From: Arcicella sp040387735
GTDB taxonomy: Bacteria > Bacteroidota > Bacteroidia > Cytophagales > Spirosomataceae
DNA length: 64,000 nucleotides
Assembly: GCA_040387735.1 (NCBI GenBank)
Contig: JAZKDE010000016.1
Coordinates: 5,009-69,008, forward strand
Direction of reading: 5' to 3'
The notes beneath the pieces are model-generated. The model had not been told where the DNA came from and ran no database searches. It worked only from the letters and a program-made list of their open reading frames with translations. Below, in pieces: positions 49,903 through 60,769 of the stretch (positions within the stretch are counted from its first letter, which is position 1; each line of letters starts with the position of its first letter). A program made the translations under genes and the position numbers.

Positions 49903-50091
49903 AACGTTAGTTGTGGGATTAGTAACTTTAACGATACAAAACTACCTTTTAATCAAACGCCAGTAAATAACCTATTACACGCTAAACTTATCTATAACAA
50001 ACTGAAAATAAAGCAATTATCATTCATTATCACAAAATACTACCGTTTAGTAAATAATGAATAACCCTTTATACACACGGGGAAAATAAAA

Positions 50092-50116
50092 AACACGCCT
50101 CTGTTAAAAGCGTGTT
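50092..50116 (-). terminator. Terminator after the two-component/GH5 operon
   Basis: AACACGC and GCGTGTT form a 7-bp stem about 25 bp past the GH5 stop. An A-run on the plus strand at 50085-50093 gives a U-run in the minus-strand transcript. Confidence 0.7.
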
Positions 50117-50139
50117 CTGTCCAATAAAATTTATGATTC

Positions 50140-51177
50140 CTAAACAAACATCTTCTTCACATTTGTAAGTCGCCCTTTTACTTTAAAACCAAAATCTTGG
50201 CTTTCGACCATTTCTTTACCCCAATCTCGCAATCGTGAAAAAGTACCATTTGTAGTCATATTCATAGCACCACACGAAGAATCTCCGAGTTCGTTACCTG
50301 GTCCCCATTCCCACAGCATATAGCCAACCATATTATTAGTACAAAGTTTAGCAAATCTCTTATAATCAACCTCTCCTTCTTCGCATTTTCCTTCAGCACC
50401 ATATTTTGAAAGTTCGCCAATCACGAAACAAAATCCATCCGTAACTGCTTGATTAAAAATTTCTTCCACAAAAGTTTGCCCGTCAGTAAATCGCTTAGGC
50501 CAATAAGAATGAAAAGAAAAAATTAAGTTTTTTTGAGTGTCAGCATTTAGTAATTCGGTTGCTACATTTATTCCCAAACCACGCCTAACGAAGCTAAAAC
50601 ATTTCAGACTTTTTCCAAAATCCAATCCATCAATCATCAATGGTGATAAAATACCCGCTTCTCTAATTCTTTTTACAGCGATACTAAAGGAATTCACAAA
50701 TGCTGGTAGTTTAGCATTTAATTCGTTTTCAGAATCATCACATTCCTCCGAAGCTTCGTTAGCGATATTAATAATTAAAGCGTCTTCATGTTTTTTCAAA
50801 ACAGCTACCACATCTGGCCGACACCAAAAATCAACATATTTTGATAATTTAGAAAAGCCACTATCAGGTAAATCTCCCGTAAAATCCCAAAGTCCAATAA
50901 TTGGTATCATTTTATTGGCTTTACAGTTGGCTATTACAGCATCTAATTCTTGAACCGATGACCTGACAACGTTACCATTAGCATCTTTTCTACCCATTCC
51001 CCAAACTATTCTCACGCAGTTCGCTCCAGTTTTGGCAATTTCGGGGTAAATATTCAATCCAACTCTTTTATTAATATCTTGTTCGAAAATAAACATTTTA
51101 TTAACTCCCGTCAATATGATTCTTGTACCATTTGGAGCAAATAGTTTTGAACCTCTTATCTTTAATACTTTTCCCAT
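50140..51177 (-). CDS. Glycoside hydrolase family 5-like (cellulase/mannanase superfamily), no signal peptide
   Basis: 345 residues with a TIM-barrel GH5 pattern. L-F-A-P-N-G-T-R-I-I-L-T-G-V-N opens the protein. The acid/base Glu is in I-I-N-I-A-N-E near residue 138 and the nucleophile Glu in V-I-G-E-L-S-K-Y near 253; S-F-H-S-Y-W-P near 222 is the substrate-binding loop. It begins directly with the catalytic domain and has no signal peptide, so it may be cytoplasmic or exported by an unusual route. It follows the response regulator gene by 29 bp. Confidence 0.83.
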   Translation of the reverse strand: MGKVLKIRGSKLFAPNGTRIILTGVNKMFIFEQDINKRVGLNIYPEIAKTGANCVRIVWGMGRKDANGNVVRSSVQELDAVIANCKANKMIPIIGLWDFTGDLPDSGFSKLSKYVDFWCRPDVVAVLKKHEDALIINIANEASEECDDSENELNAKLPAFVNSFSIAVKRIREAGILSPLMIDGLDFGKSLKCFSFVRRGLGINVATELLNADTQKNLIFSFHSYWPKRFTDGQTFVEEIFNQAVTDGFCFVIGELSKYGAEGKCEEGEVDYKRFAKLCTNNMVGYMLWEWGPGNELGDSSCGAMNMTTNGTFSRLRDWGKEMVESQDFGFKVKGRLTNVKKMFV

Positions 51178-51206
51178 CGGTAATATATTTTTAGAGATAA
51201 TGTTAA

Positions 51207-51839
51207 TTACTCATTCAACAAACGCTCCTGTATTGCCTTCGCCACCGCTTCTGTACCACATTGTACATGGAGTTTTTGATAAATATTTTTCAAATGTCGC
51301 CTGACTGTCTCAATGGAAATAGTACATTCAATGCCAATCATTCGGTACGAAAAGCCTTTGGTTAATAATTCCAAAATTTCTTTTTCTCGTTCGGTCAAAT
51401 GATAATTATTCTTAGGTTTTTCTGCCTTTCTAAAAGTTTGTAAAACACGTGTTGCAATACCCGCTGACATAGGTGCTCCTCCCGCAAGGACTTCTTTAAT
51501 GGCATTAAAAAGGAAAGTGGGAGCATCTTTTTTCAAAATATACCCATCTGCTCCGTAACTCAAACAAGTAAATAATCGGTCATCATCATCAAAAACAGTG
51601 TGCATAAGTATCTTGACATCGGGGAAAAACTTTTTTACCTCTCGAACACCCCCAATTCCATCGTGTTCTGGCATATCAATGTCCATTATAATCACGTCTG
51701 GTTGGTCTTGGATGACTTTATTTAAAATATCCTTTGCATTTGGGTATGAGCCTTTTACCGTAAATTCGTTTGAACTACCAATGAGCATTTCAATCAAATC
51801 ACGGAGTTTTTCATTGTCTTCATATATAGAAATTGTCAT
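51207..51839 (-). CDS. NarL/FixJ-type response regulator
   Basis: 210 residues. The receiver domain (1-120) has phospho-acceptor Asp in V-I-I-M-D-I-D-M-P near residue 53 and a conserved Lys in I-L-K-K-D-A-P near 107. The LuxR-type HTH (about 145-205) has L-T-E-R-E-K-E-I-L-E-L-L and S-I-E-T-V-R-R-H-L-K-N-I-Y. It pairs with the sensor kinase encoded 122 bp upstream. The downstream GH5 gene may be a target or simply co-transcribed. Confidence 0.93.
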   Translation of the reverse strand: MTISIYEDNEKLRDLIEMLIGSSNEFTVKGSYPNAKDILNKVIQDQPDVIIMDIDMPEHDGIGGVREVKKFFPDVKILMHTVFDDDDRLFTCLSYGADGYILKKDAPTFLFNAIKEVLAGGAPMSAGIATRVLQTFRKAEKPKNNYHLTEREKEILELLTKGFSYRMIGIECTISIETVRRHLKNIYQKLHVQCGTEAVAKAIQERLLNE

Positions 51840-51961
51840 GTCTTTGGCCCAAACTTAAACTGAGTATTTGGTTTAGTGATATGGAAAGGAGAATATTGTA
51901 CAAAGGACGAGATTATTTAAGTGCTTGTAAATAACCCTTTTGTGTGATATTCACGCAATAA

Positions 51962-54934
51962 TTATATTGAAAATGCTAACATCACTTTTGTTCCAGTATC
52001 AATCTTAGCATCAATTGTGAGTTTACCATGAAGTTTTTCAGCCCGATTTTTCATATTTTTAATACCATTTCGAGTAGTCGTTTGAGAAACATCAAATCCA
52101 ACGCCATTATCGAGAATCGTTAACTGAAATTTTCCGTTTTCAAAGCCAATTTCTATCATTGCTTTTGAACAGTTGGCGTATTTAATGAGATTATTAACTG
52201 CTTCTTTAAAAATTAAATAAACATCTCTTCTCTGTTCCATCGACAATTTAATATCTTCAACCATATCTGGTGTAATAATCTGATAATCAATTCCTTTAGC
52301 ATCAAAAAGTTCAGCCGCATGGCGACTCATTCGAGCAATGATACTCAATAATTCATCATTTTTGGGATTTATACTCCACACAATATCATCAATTGAGTTA
52401 CCAATAGTAAGAGCATCATCGGTAATTCTACCCAGTAAAGAATAAGCAGGATGATTTTCGGCAACTTGCTTTTTAGCGATAGTACTCAAAATACCAATAC
52501 CGCTGAGGGTTGCCCCGATTTCGTCGTGTAAGTCAGTAGAAATGCGATTTCGAACGGCTTGTAATTGCAATAACTGATTAATTCGGTACCGATAAAAAGC
52601 GTAAACTAAGCCTAAAATTAAAGCCAATTCAATGAGCCGAAACCACCAAGTTCGCCAAAAAGGTGCTTCAATGGTGATTTTCAAGGACTTTTCGGCAGTT
52701 ATTTGTCCATTATCCGACAATGACCGAATTTTGAAGTTATAAGTATTTTCTGGGACATTCGAGAAATGAATATTTGCAGGATTCTTCACCGTAATCCATT
52801 CATTATCAAAACCTTCCAATTGATATTGCAGTTTGATACTTTCAGGTTTTGCATAATCAATTCCCACAAAATCAATCGAAAAAGAGCTCTCATCTGGCTT
52901 CAAATCAATACTATTATTCTCGCCAATGTAAGTGGCACTAACTAATGATTTTTCATTGACTTTTATATCCGTAAAATATAGTCTGGGAGGTGTTTTTGAA
53001 TTAAGTTCTTTCGGGCTAATGACCGTAATGCCATCCAAACCAGCAAACATCATACGTCCATCAGGAAGTTTAAAACTTCCATACCAATCATATTCAGTTG
53101 AAGTAGCACCGTCTTTTTCGGTAAAGTTTTTAAAGACATTTAATTTTTTATTATAGAAAGAAATTCCTCGATTAGTGACTAACCAAAAATCTCCATTTTT
53201 AGCAGGAATATACGTTGTTACCGAATTATCGGGTAGGCCTTTGGCTTCATCCCAAATATCATATTGATGAGTTCGGACATCAAATTTCCAAAGTCCCCGA
53301 TTAGTACAAAGCCATATTTTGTGTCCATCATCTACATCAGGAATAATATTAAATACATTAGCTTCGAGTTTTTTACTGGTTTGTACTTTCCACTTACCCA
53401 ACCTTTTTTTCAAGATATAGAAATTATTCCACCAGTTGCTTGAGAAAAATAATTGTTCAGTAGTTTTATCATAATAAAGAGGCATATTAACCTGAAATTG
53501 TGGCTGATTTAACTCCTCAATTAAACTGGCAGCGTAGATTTTCCCTTGCTTTTTGATGCTATAAAAACCCGTTGATGCCCCGGCAATTAATTCATCCGCA
53601 GAAACCACAGCAATTGAATGAATAAATTCTTCAGCCTTATTTTTAATGGGAATATGTTGAATTACTTTAAAATCATCATCTAATATTAAAACCTCACCCA
53701 AACCACAAGCAAAAATCGTACTATCCACTCCATAAACCATATTATCTGCCGCAGGATATTCTTTTATTTTCTCTACGAGTTTACCATTGGTATCTAAAAT
53801 AACGATTCCTCCTTGCTGTAATTTAACGGAGATTTTATTCTTGTGAATAAACGAATATGCTATTACATTATTGACAAGTTTATATTTCTGAACATCATCT
53901 TTACTGAGCCAATGTAGTGTATTTGAAGTATTTAAGTTCGTAAAATCTATTCCCCAGCCTAATAAATTAATGAATAGATTTTGATTTTTATCAATAAAAA
54001 TATCTTCCGCCCAGTTAGTACGTAAACTATTGGGATTGGTGGGATTATGTTGAAATCGTTGAATAAATTTCAACTGTTTCGTGTCAAATATCAATACGCC
54101 AAGGTCATTTGAGCCAGCGAATAATTGAGTGCTATTGGGACGAAAAAAAACCGAAGTAAGCGTACCTATGCTTTTACCTTGAAAGGTATTAAAAGTCTGA
54201 TATTGTAGGTTGCGATAATTAAACTTTACTAAGCCTAAATGAGTATTAGTAAGCCAAACTAATGAATCATTTTCGACAAAAAAATACCGAGCTAAATTAA
54301 GAGCGGGTTGCTTTTTACCGTCAAAGAATAAACTTGTCCTGACAACTTTATCTTCCTCGAGTGTAAACAACCCAAGCCCCGATTGATTATCTGAATAGAA
54401 TATTTTCTTGACTTCTTGGAAAGGTTGAACGCCAACTTTAGCGTAATCAGAAGAAGTTTGGGTGATAAATTTAGCTATTTTATTAATTGGATTATACACA
54501 TAAATTCCCTTTCCAGCCACAATGAACCATATTCGATTCTGATTATCTACATAAAAAGGGAAATATTGTCGAGCCTTGCCATCTTTAATACAATCAATAT
54601 TATCAAAAGAATTTTTAAGACGTGAATAATGATTGAGTCCAGATTCCGAAGTAAACCACAAATCGGAATTCTTATCTTCTATAATATTTGCGATGCTAAC
54701 GCCAGAAATTGAGGAATTAAAAGGTTTGAAAACCTTACAAGTAGAACCATCAAAACGGTTTAATCCATTAAATGTTCCAACCCACAGAAACCCTTTTGAA
54801 TCAGCTAAAAACGAAGCCGCATTATTATTTGACAATCCTCCTTCACGACTTAAATGATTGAAAGAAAGATTTAAGGACTGTCCTTTTATCCAACCTCCGA
54901 GCAGAAAAAATATGGCTATAAAGTAAAATTTCAA
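51962..54934 (-). CDS. Sensor histidine kinase with two-component regulator propeller and Y_Y_Y domain
   Basis: 990 residues. After a signal peptide (S-L-N-L mature start near residue 20), about 680 residues of reg_prop beta-propeller repeats are followed by a Y_Y_Y domain with Q-L-E-G-F-D-N-E-W near residue 709 and N-I-H-F-S-N-V-P-E-N-T-Y. One membrane helix lies at about 770-790. The HisKA_3 domain has D-L-H-D-E-I-G-A-T-L-S-G near 812 with the phospho-accepting His. A HATPase_c domain ends the protein (D-N-G-V-G-F-D near 954). The kinase lacks an attached AraC receiver and so differs from hybrid two-component systems; it uses a separate NarL-type regulator. Confidence 0.93.
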   Translation of the reverse strand: MKFYFIAIFFLLGGWIKGQSLNLSFNHLSREGGLSNNNAASFLADSKGFLWVGTFNGLNRFDGSTCKVFKPFNSSISGVSIANIIEDKNSDLWFTSESGLNHYSRLKNSFDNIDCIKDGKARQYFPFYVDNQNRIWFIVAGKGIYVYNPINKIAKFITQTSSDYAKVGVQPFQEVKKIFYSDNQSGLGLFTLEEDKVVRTSLFFDGKKQPALNLARYFFVENDSLVWLTNTHLGLVKFNYRNLQYQTFNTFQGKSIGTLTSVFFRPNSTQLFAGSNDLGVLIFDTKQLKFIQRFQHNPTNPNSLRTNWAEDIFIDKNQNLFINLLGWGIDFTNLNTSNTLHWLSKDDVQKYKLVNNVIAYSFIHKNKISVKLQQGGIVILDTNGKLVEKIKEYPAADNMVYGVDSTIFACGLGEVLILDDDFKVIQHIPIKNKAEEFIHSIAVVSADELIAGASTGFYSIKKQGKIYAASLIEELNQPQFQVNMPLYYDKTTEQLFFSSNWWNNFYILKKRLGKWKVQTSKKLEANVFNIIPDVDDGHKIWLCTNRGLWKFDVRTHQYDIWDEAKGLPDNSVTTYIPAKNGDFWLVTNRGISFYNKKLNVFKNFTEKDGATSTEYDWYGSFKLPDGRMMFAGLDGITVISPKELNSKTPPRLYFTDIKVNEKSLVSATYIGENNSIDLKPDESSFSIDFVGIDYAKPESIKLQYQLEGFDNEWITVKNPANIHFSNVPENTYNFKIRSLSDNGQITAEKSLKITIEAPFWRTWWFRLIELALILGLVYAFYRYRINQLLQLQAVRNRISTDLHDEIGATLSGIGILSTIAKKQVAENHPAYSLLGRITDDALTIGNSIDDIVWSINPKNDELLSIIARMSRHAAELFDAKGIDYQIITPDMVEDIKLSMEQRRDVYLIFKEAVNNLIKYANCSKAMIEIGFENGKFQLTILDNGVGFDVSQTTTRNGIKNMKNRAEKLHGKLTIDAKIDTGTKVMLAFSI

Positions 54935-55060
54935 GATGATTAATGATTGGTTTCTTCATACAATTTCAATAATTTTTCTAAGAAAAACAACTTTCATTTT
55001 CATCTTGAAATTTAGCAATTAATTGATAATCAGAGTGCTATTATTTCTATTAAATAGTTT

Positions 55061-58000
55061 TTAGGCCAAACCAAAACCTCCTCCTCCAGGAGTCCAAATC
55101 GTTAAAATGTCTCCTTTTTGGGCTGAGAATTCATTTCCAGACACGACTGAATCATTACTTTTACGGAGTTCATGTTTGCCGATTTCCCCATTTTCTCCCC
55201 CTTGCAAACCATAAGGTTGCTGTTCTTGATGTTGTCGGATTAACGAAACTTCTACATTTTCTAAAAACGTAACTTCTCGAATAATGCCATTACCACCTTT
55301 AAACTTACCATTGCCACCCGAATTTTCCCGAATTTCAAAACGATTCAAATAAACAGGATACCGTAATTCCAATACTTCCGCATCCGTAATTCGGGTATTA
55401 GTCATGTGGGTATGAACACCCGAAGTACCTGCGAAATTTTCACCCGCTCCACTTCCTCCACAAATAGTTTCGTAATAGCCGAAATTGGCATTTCCGAACA
55501 AAAAATTATTCATCGTTCCTTGTGAACACGCCAAAATTCCGAAGGCTTTTAATAAAGTATCCGTTAACCTTTGACTCAATTCCACATTTCCACCAACTAC
55601 AGCAGGACAATCTTCGGGATTTTCGGGAAAATAAGGATTTAGAATTGAATTATCGGGAATAATTAATTTCACGGCTTTCAAAATCCCATCATTCAACGGA
55701 ATTTTCTCACTCAGTAACAATCTTAAAACGTAAACCACTACCGAATTGACAATCGAAATATTGGCATTCAAATTTCCGTGATGCGTTTTAGCACTCCCAG
55801 TAAAATCTATAATACATTCATTTTCAGTGATTTGAACTCTCACTTTCAAATTACTGGTGGATTCAAAATCAGCCTTACTTTCTTTGTCCAAAAACTCTTC
55901 AGCTCCATAAATTCCCTTTCCAAAAATCTGCAGACGTTCCGTCATTTTCTGGGTAGAATATATTTTTAGTCGATTCATGTAAAAATGTACTTTAGACAAA
56001 CCATACTGAGCAACCAAATTTTGCAGAGCAATTTCACCGTTACGATTTGATGCTAAAGCGGCATTTAAATCTGCTAAATTTTCATTGAGAGAACGAGTTG
56101 GATATTTCGCAGATGTCAAAACTTGTCGAATTTCATCCCAACGCATTTCTCCATTTTTCACCAAATACATCGGCGGAATTACCACACCTTCTTCTGCTAA
56201 GTTGGTAGAATTAGGTGGCATTGAAGCAGGGCGAATCCCACCAATTTCGGAGTGATGACAACGATTAACCACATAGCCAATCAATTCATTATCAAGCGAA
56301 TACACCGAAGAAATCAACGTAACATCAGGTAAATGAGAACCGCCATATTTGGGATGATTAGTAATAACAACATCCCCTTTTTCAATCGAAATTTGTTTTA
56401 AAACACTCCTCACACATACGCCCAAACTACCTAAATGCACAGGAATATGCGGTGCATTCGCAATCAATTCGGCTTCCGCATCCAATAATGCACACGAAAA
56501 ATCCAAGCGTTCTTTCACATTCACGGATAGTGACGTTCTTTGCAAAAGCACACCCATATTTTCAGCAATTGACATGAAACGATTTGTGAATAATTCTAAT
56601 TGAGATGCTTCATTGGCAATACCATTTGTACTTAGGGCAATGCTTGGCATCTCTTTTGGAGTTACCGAAGAAACTCTCCCCGTTCCATTTTCATCTAACA
56701 CAAATTCCCATTTTTTTTCAATAACTGTCGTACTAAATCTATCCAATAACAAAGCAAAGCCTTCAATTTTTGCTCCTGATTTTAAACTTTCACGAATAAA
56801 AACGGGAACGGATTGGTATCCATTTTCAACAAATGCCTGAATATAATGAGAAGGTACTGGCAAATATGTTTCGACTGGTTTAATTGCATCCTGCTCTGAA
56901 ATTGAGTCTCCACTTTTCTCTCCTGCAATGATTCGGATACTTTCTATTTCAATCGCTCTGTTATAGACCCAATGCCCAAAAATTGAAATATACTTTTCCT
57001 TAAACTTCTCAATAACATCCTTGTAATGAGTCCATTCAACCTCTAAGTTAGAATCTTGACCTTTAAAACGAAGAAAAATCAAATGGTTTTTAAAGTAAAT
57101 TTCCGACTTTGCAATACCATCAATTTTCAATTTCTCTATAACTTCTTCTTTTATTTTTTCAAATTTTTTATTGAGTAGATTTGGAGCGTTTTCATCAAAA
57201 ATTTGTAACATTGAAGCCTCCGCAAAACGCTCAACTTTAGCTTTTGAAATACCAAAAGCCGATAGAATTCCTGCATCTTTGGGCAATAAAATAGTATTAA
57301 TTTTTAGCAATTCAGCAATCCCGCAGGCGTGTAATCCTCCTGCTCCACCAAACGCAACAAGTGCATAATTTTGTGTATCATAACCTTTGACAATTGAAAT
57401 TTTACGTACAGTCTCTGCCATTTTTTCATTTGCAATGGCTCTAAAACCTTCCAAAATAGTCTCTCTGCTTGCATAATTACCCGAGTTTTGGACAATTTCT
57501 TGTAATCTTTCTTCGGCTTTTTCTGGAAAAATAGGAATCGAAAATTGCGTCGAATCCAAACGCCCCAATAGCAAATTAACATCCGTAATGGTCAATGGTC
57601 CACCCGCTCCGTAACACGCAGGGCCTGGCGTTGAACCCGCACTTTCTGGTCCAACGGAGAGTTTATAACCGTCGAAAGTACAAATTGAACCACCACCTGC
57701 CGCTACCGTTTCAATGGCTAAAGAGGGACTAAAAATATGNNNNNNNNNNAGCAATAAAATGAAAATAACCAGCTTCCTTTGCGATAACCGAAGCACCCAC
57801 AACACCACCAGCAGGCCCCGAAAAAAGGCTATCTTTAGGATAAAAAGCATCTGCCCGAACTAAACTCCCCGCACTGGTCATTACTTGAAATGACTGATTG
57901 GGCAATTTATCAGTAATATTTTGAAGATAATTTGAGATAATGGGTGATAAATAAGCGTTTACTACCGTCGTTTCTGCCCGATTCAAGAACTTAATTTGCT

Positions 58001-58793
58001 GACTTAATTCGGTAGAAATATTAACAAATTTGAAGTGCTTTTCAAAAATTGCTTGTAAAGCCCTTTCGTGAAAATCATTCTGATAAGCATTTTTCAAACA
58101 GATTGCAATCGACTCAATTCCTTGACTTTTAAGCTGTTGAATGTTTTTTTCTAAAAAATCAAGATTAACTTTACCAACAATTTTTCCCGAAGCATCAGTT
58201 TGTTCATCCACTTCTACAACCATTTGATGTAGAGGTTCTGGGCGAATAATATTTAATGCAAAAATATCGGGACGAGCCTGATTTCCGATAATTAGTAAAT
58301 CTCTGAATCCCTTCGTGACCACGAAAGCCGTCTTTGCTCCTTTCATTTCTAAAAGTGCATTAGTACCTTTTGTCGAACCAATTCTCATCTGAATTGGTGG
58401 AAAAGATTCCGCCAAAGCAGTTCCCGTAATAAGTCTGGCACCCAAAACGGGAGCTTCTTCATTTGCCGTAAGGGCAAAGCTAAATTGCTGATTCTGAAAA
58501 GATTCTGGAATAAATACATCAATTTCGATGATTGATTCTTTTGTATCAAAAGCTTTAACTTTTGCCGAGAAAGTATGCCCCAAAATCAAAAAGAGATAAT
58601 CTTTTAGAATATCTCTTTTCAAAAACCAAGCTTGTTTTATTTTGAATTTATTAGCAGCAATTTGCTCAATTACTTCGCCTCGAATACTACTATTTGAAAG
58701 AATTTTACAACGATATTCCGTCCCAAAATTATCAGTAGCGATACAATCCGTGAAAGTGCCACCTGTATCAATTGCAATCTGAAAAGTTTTCAT
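55061..58793 (-). CDS. Fused hydantoinase/5-oxoprolinase (HyuA-HyuB type), interrupted by N gap
   Basis: About 1,250 codons, read as one gene across ten Ns at 57740-57749. The N-terminal HyuA part starts at the ATG at 58793 with I-A-I-D-T-G-G-T-F-T-D-C near residue 5; a start at 58808 adds five residues. After the gap, P-S-L-A-I-E-T-V-A-A-G-G-G-S-I continues it. The HyuB part begins near F-T-N-R-F-M-S-I-A-E-N-M-G with H-I-P-V-H-L-G-S, G-D-V-V-I-T-N-H-P and G-G-S-H-L-P-D-V. The missing stretch would hold the second ATP-binding G-G-T-S-T-D segment. The enzyme opens 5-oxoproline or hydantoins with ATP. It is 49 bp downstream of the GNAT gene. Confidence 0.88.
57740..57749. other. Assembly gap (10 N) inside the oxoprolinase gene
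   Basis: Ten Ns; the coding frame differs on each side, so the length is a placeholder. Based on the family, the gap likely hides the G-G-T-S-T-D motif. Confidence 0.97.
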
Positions 58794-58842
58794 GTATCTA
58801 TATGGCACGCCGAAACTTCGTCATCTACGTGCTATTTCTATA

Positions 58843-59292
58843 TTAAAAATCAACGTGTACGTTCAACCAACCACCGTCGAATCTTACACCAAACTTCTTG
58901 TAGAAATTAATTGCTGGTTCATTCCAATCCAATACTTGCCACATAACACCCGTACACGAGGTTTTTCTGGCTTGGTCAATCGTGGCTTCCAATAATTTTT
59001 CCCCTAAACTTTTTCCTCTCATCGTCTCCGAAACGATTAAATCCTCCAAATAAAGTCGTTTCCCTTTCCAAGTTGAGTAGCGATAATAATAAAGAGCCAT
59101 TCCTACAACCTGTCCGTCAACTTCAGCCACAATTGAACCGTATATCGGATTTTCACCAAAACCGTCAATGTACATTTGTTCAACAGTATTAGTTACTTCT
59201 TCGAGAGCTTTTTCGTACAAAGCCAACTCTTTAATTAACTCAAACATTACAGGGACATCTTCACGAACACCTTCTCGAATAATTATTGACAT
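58843..59292 (-). CDS. GNAT-family N-acetyltransferase
   Basis: 149 residues. The acetyl-CoA site lies in D-L-I-V-S-E-T-M-R-G-K-S-L-G near residues 86-99, followed by G-V-M-W-Q-V-L-D-W-N-E-P-A-I-N-F-Y near 119. It resembles diamine/spermidine N-acetyltransferase (SSAT-like) proteins, which also have the F-E-L-I-K-E-L-A-L-Y-E start. Substrate is inferred to be a polyamine or amine but unproven. It is just upstream of the oxoprolinase gene. Confidence 0.9.
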   Translation of the reverse strand: MSIIIREGVREDVPVMFELIKELALYEKALEEVTNTVEQMYIDGFGENPIYGSIVAEVDGQVVGMALYYYRYSTWKGKRLYLEDLIVSETMRGKSLGEKLLEATIDQARKTSCTGVMWQVLDWNEPAINFYKKFGVRFDGGWLNVHVDF

Positions 59293-59352
59293 TTTTTTAA
59301 GGATTAGTGAATTGGGAAATCCCTAATTTTACCATTAATGATTCCCAATTCT

Positions 59353-59574
59353 TCAAAAATTATAAATTACATCTCCATTCAAACCCAAAAAAATCAGGTC
59401 TTGTCGCTCCATTTCTTTTATTACCAAATGGGCATTAATTTCGGTATGTTTAATACCTTCAAAATAGCCAATAATGTAATTTTTAAGCGGTTTTACTTTT
59501 TTAGGACGCATATCTCTTTCTAATCCACCGAGATATTCTACCAAATCGTCGAGGTCTTTTCCAAGCGTATCCAT
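59353..59574 (-). CDS. Small hypothetical protein
   Basis: 73 residues with D-D-L-V-E-Y-L-G-G-L-E-R-D near the start and charged helices. It has no signal or membrane segment and no known family by eye. It sits 60 bp upstream of the GNAT gene on the same strand and 113 bp from rluD. Codon use and a proper ATG support it as real, though the short length lowers certainty. Confidence 0.5.
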   Translation of the reverse strand: MDTLGKDLDDLVEYLGGLERDMRPKKVKPLKNYIIGYFEGIKHTEINAHLVIKEMERQDLIFLGLNGDVIYNF

Positions 59575-59687
59575 TGTTTCATTAAGTTTAGTAATGAGCT
59601 TTAAGTGTTGATTTATGAAAATATCACAATTTATCTACCGACTGCCGAAAACTATTTCCTAACTCCTAAAATCACTTCCGCTAAAAA

Positions 59688-60704
59688 CTATTCATTATTA
59701 ACGTATCCCTCCCACTTTTCAATAACTTGCTGAATATCAGTAGGCAATTCAGATTCAAAATGTAAAAACTCACCCGTTTTGGGGTGAATAAAACCTAAAG
59801 ATTTTGCGTGAAGTGCTTGTCTTGGGCATAGTTTAAAGCAATTTGCTACAAACTGTTCATATTTTGAAAAAACCGTTCCTCTCAATACTCTGTCTCCACC
59901 GTAAGTTTCATCGTTAAAAAGCGTATTACCAATATGCTTCAAATGAACTCTAATTTGGTGTGTTCTTCCCGTTTCTAAATTACATTGAACCAAAGAAACA
60001 TAACGCAATTTCTTCAAAACTTTATAATGAGTTACGGCATCTTTCCCTTGTGAACCATCAGGAAAAATGGTCATAATTTTACGGTCTTTAGGACTTCTAC
60101 CAATGTTTCCTTCAATTGTTCCCTCTTCATTTTTAGGTTCTCCCCAAACTAACGCATTGTAGGTTCGTTCAATTGAGTGATCATAAAACTGCTTGGCGAG
60201 ATGAGTCATAGCTTGGTCAGTTTTGGCAATAACCAATAACCCAGAAGTATCCTTATCAATACGATGTACCAAACCTGGACGAATTTCTCCGTTTCGGTGC
60301 GTTGGCAAGTTCTGAAAATGATAGACCAAAGCATTCACCAAAGTACCATCCCAATTCCCGTGAGCAGGATGAACTACCATTCCCGCTGGTTTATTTACAA
60401 CCAATAATTCATCGTCTTCATAAATAATATTAAGCGGAATATTCTGAGGAATAATTTCAGTATCTCTCGGTGGTTCCGTCAACGAGACGGTTATTACATC
60501 AAACGGCTTTATTTTATAACTTGCCTTCACAACCAAGTCATTCACTTTTACTGAACCAGAATCAATCCCCTCTTGAATTTTAACTCTTGTGACATTTTGA
60601 AGTTTTGTCATCAAAAATTTGTCGATTCTAAGCATATTTTGCCCTTTATCAACAACCACTCGATGATGTTCATACAAATCTTCTTCTTCTTCTAAATCTT
60701 GCAT
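59688..60704 (-). CDS. RluD-family rRNA pseudouridine synthase
   Basis: 338 residues. An N-terminal S4-like RNA-binding domain (about 25-70) is followed by the synthase core with P-A-G-M-V-V-H-P-A-H-G near residue 107, H-R-I-D-K-D-T-S-G-L near 147 carrying the catalytic aspartate, and T-G-R-T-H-Q-I-R-V-H near 242. RluD converts U1911, U1915 and U1917 of 23S rRNA helix 69. It is divergent from the ACC deaminase-like gene; its own promoter overlaps that gene's start. Confidence 0.95.
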   Translation of the reverse strand: MQDLEEEEDLYEHHRVVVDKGQNMLRIDKFLMTKLQNVTRVKIQEGIDSGSVKVNDLVVKASYKIKPFDVITVSLTEPPRDTEIIPQNIPLNIIYEDDELLVVNKPAGMVVHPAHGNWDGTLVNALVYHFQNLPTHRNGEIRPGLVHRIDKDTSGLLVIAKTDQAMTHLAKQFYDHSIERTYNALVWGEPKNEEGTIEGNIGRSPKDRKIMTIFPDGSQGKDAVTHYKVLKKLRYVSLVQCNLETGRTHQIRVHLKHIGNTLFNDETYGGDRVLRGTVFSKYEQFVANCFKLCPRQALHAKSLGFIHPKTGEFLHFESELPTDIQQVIEKWEGYVNNE

Positions 60705-60739
60705 ACATTTGTGTTTCTTAGCAATAGCTAATTTGACCC

Positions 60740-60769
60740 CAAATTTAAAAAATTATTGCCATGATTCAA
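60740..60769 (-). promoter_or_regulatory. Promoter of the rluD-type gene
   Basis: On the minus strand TTG (60769-60767), a 19-nt spacer and TAAATTTG (60747-60740). It lies over the first codons of the divergent gene at 60761. Confidence 0.55.
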
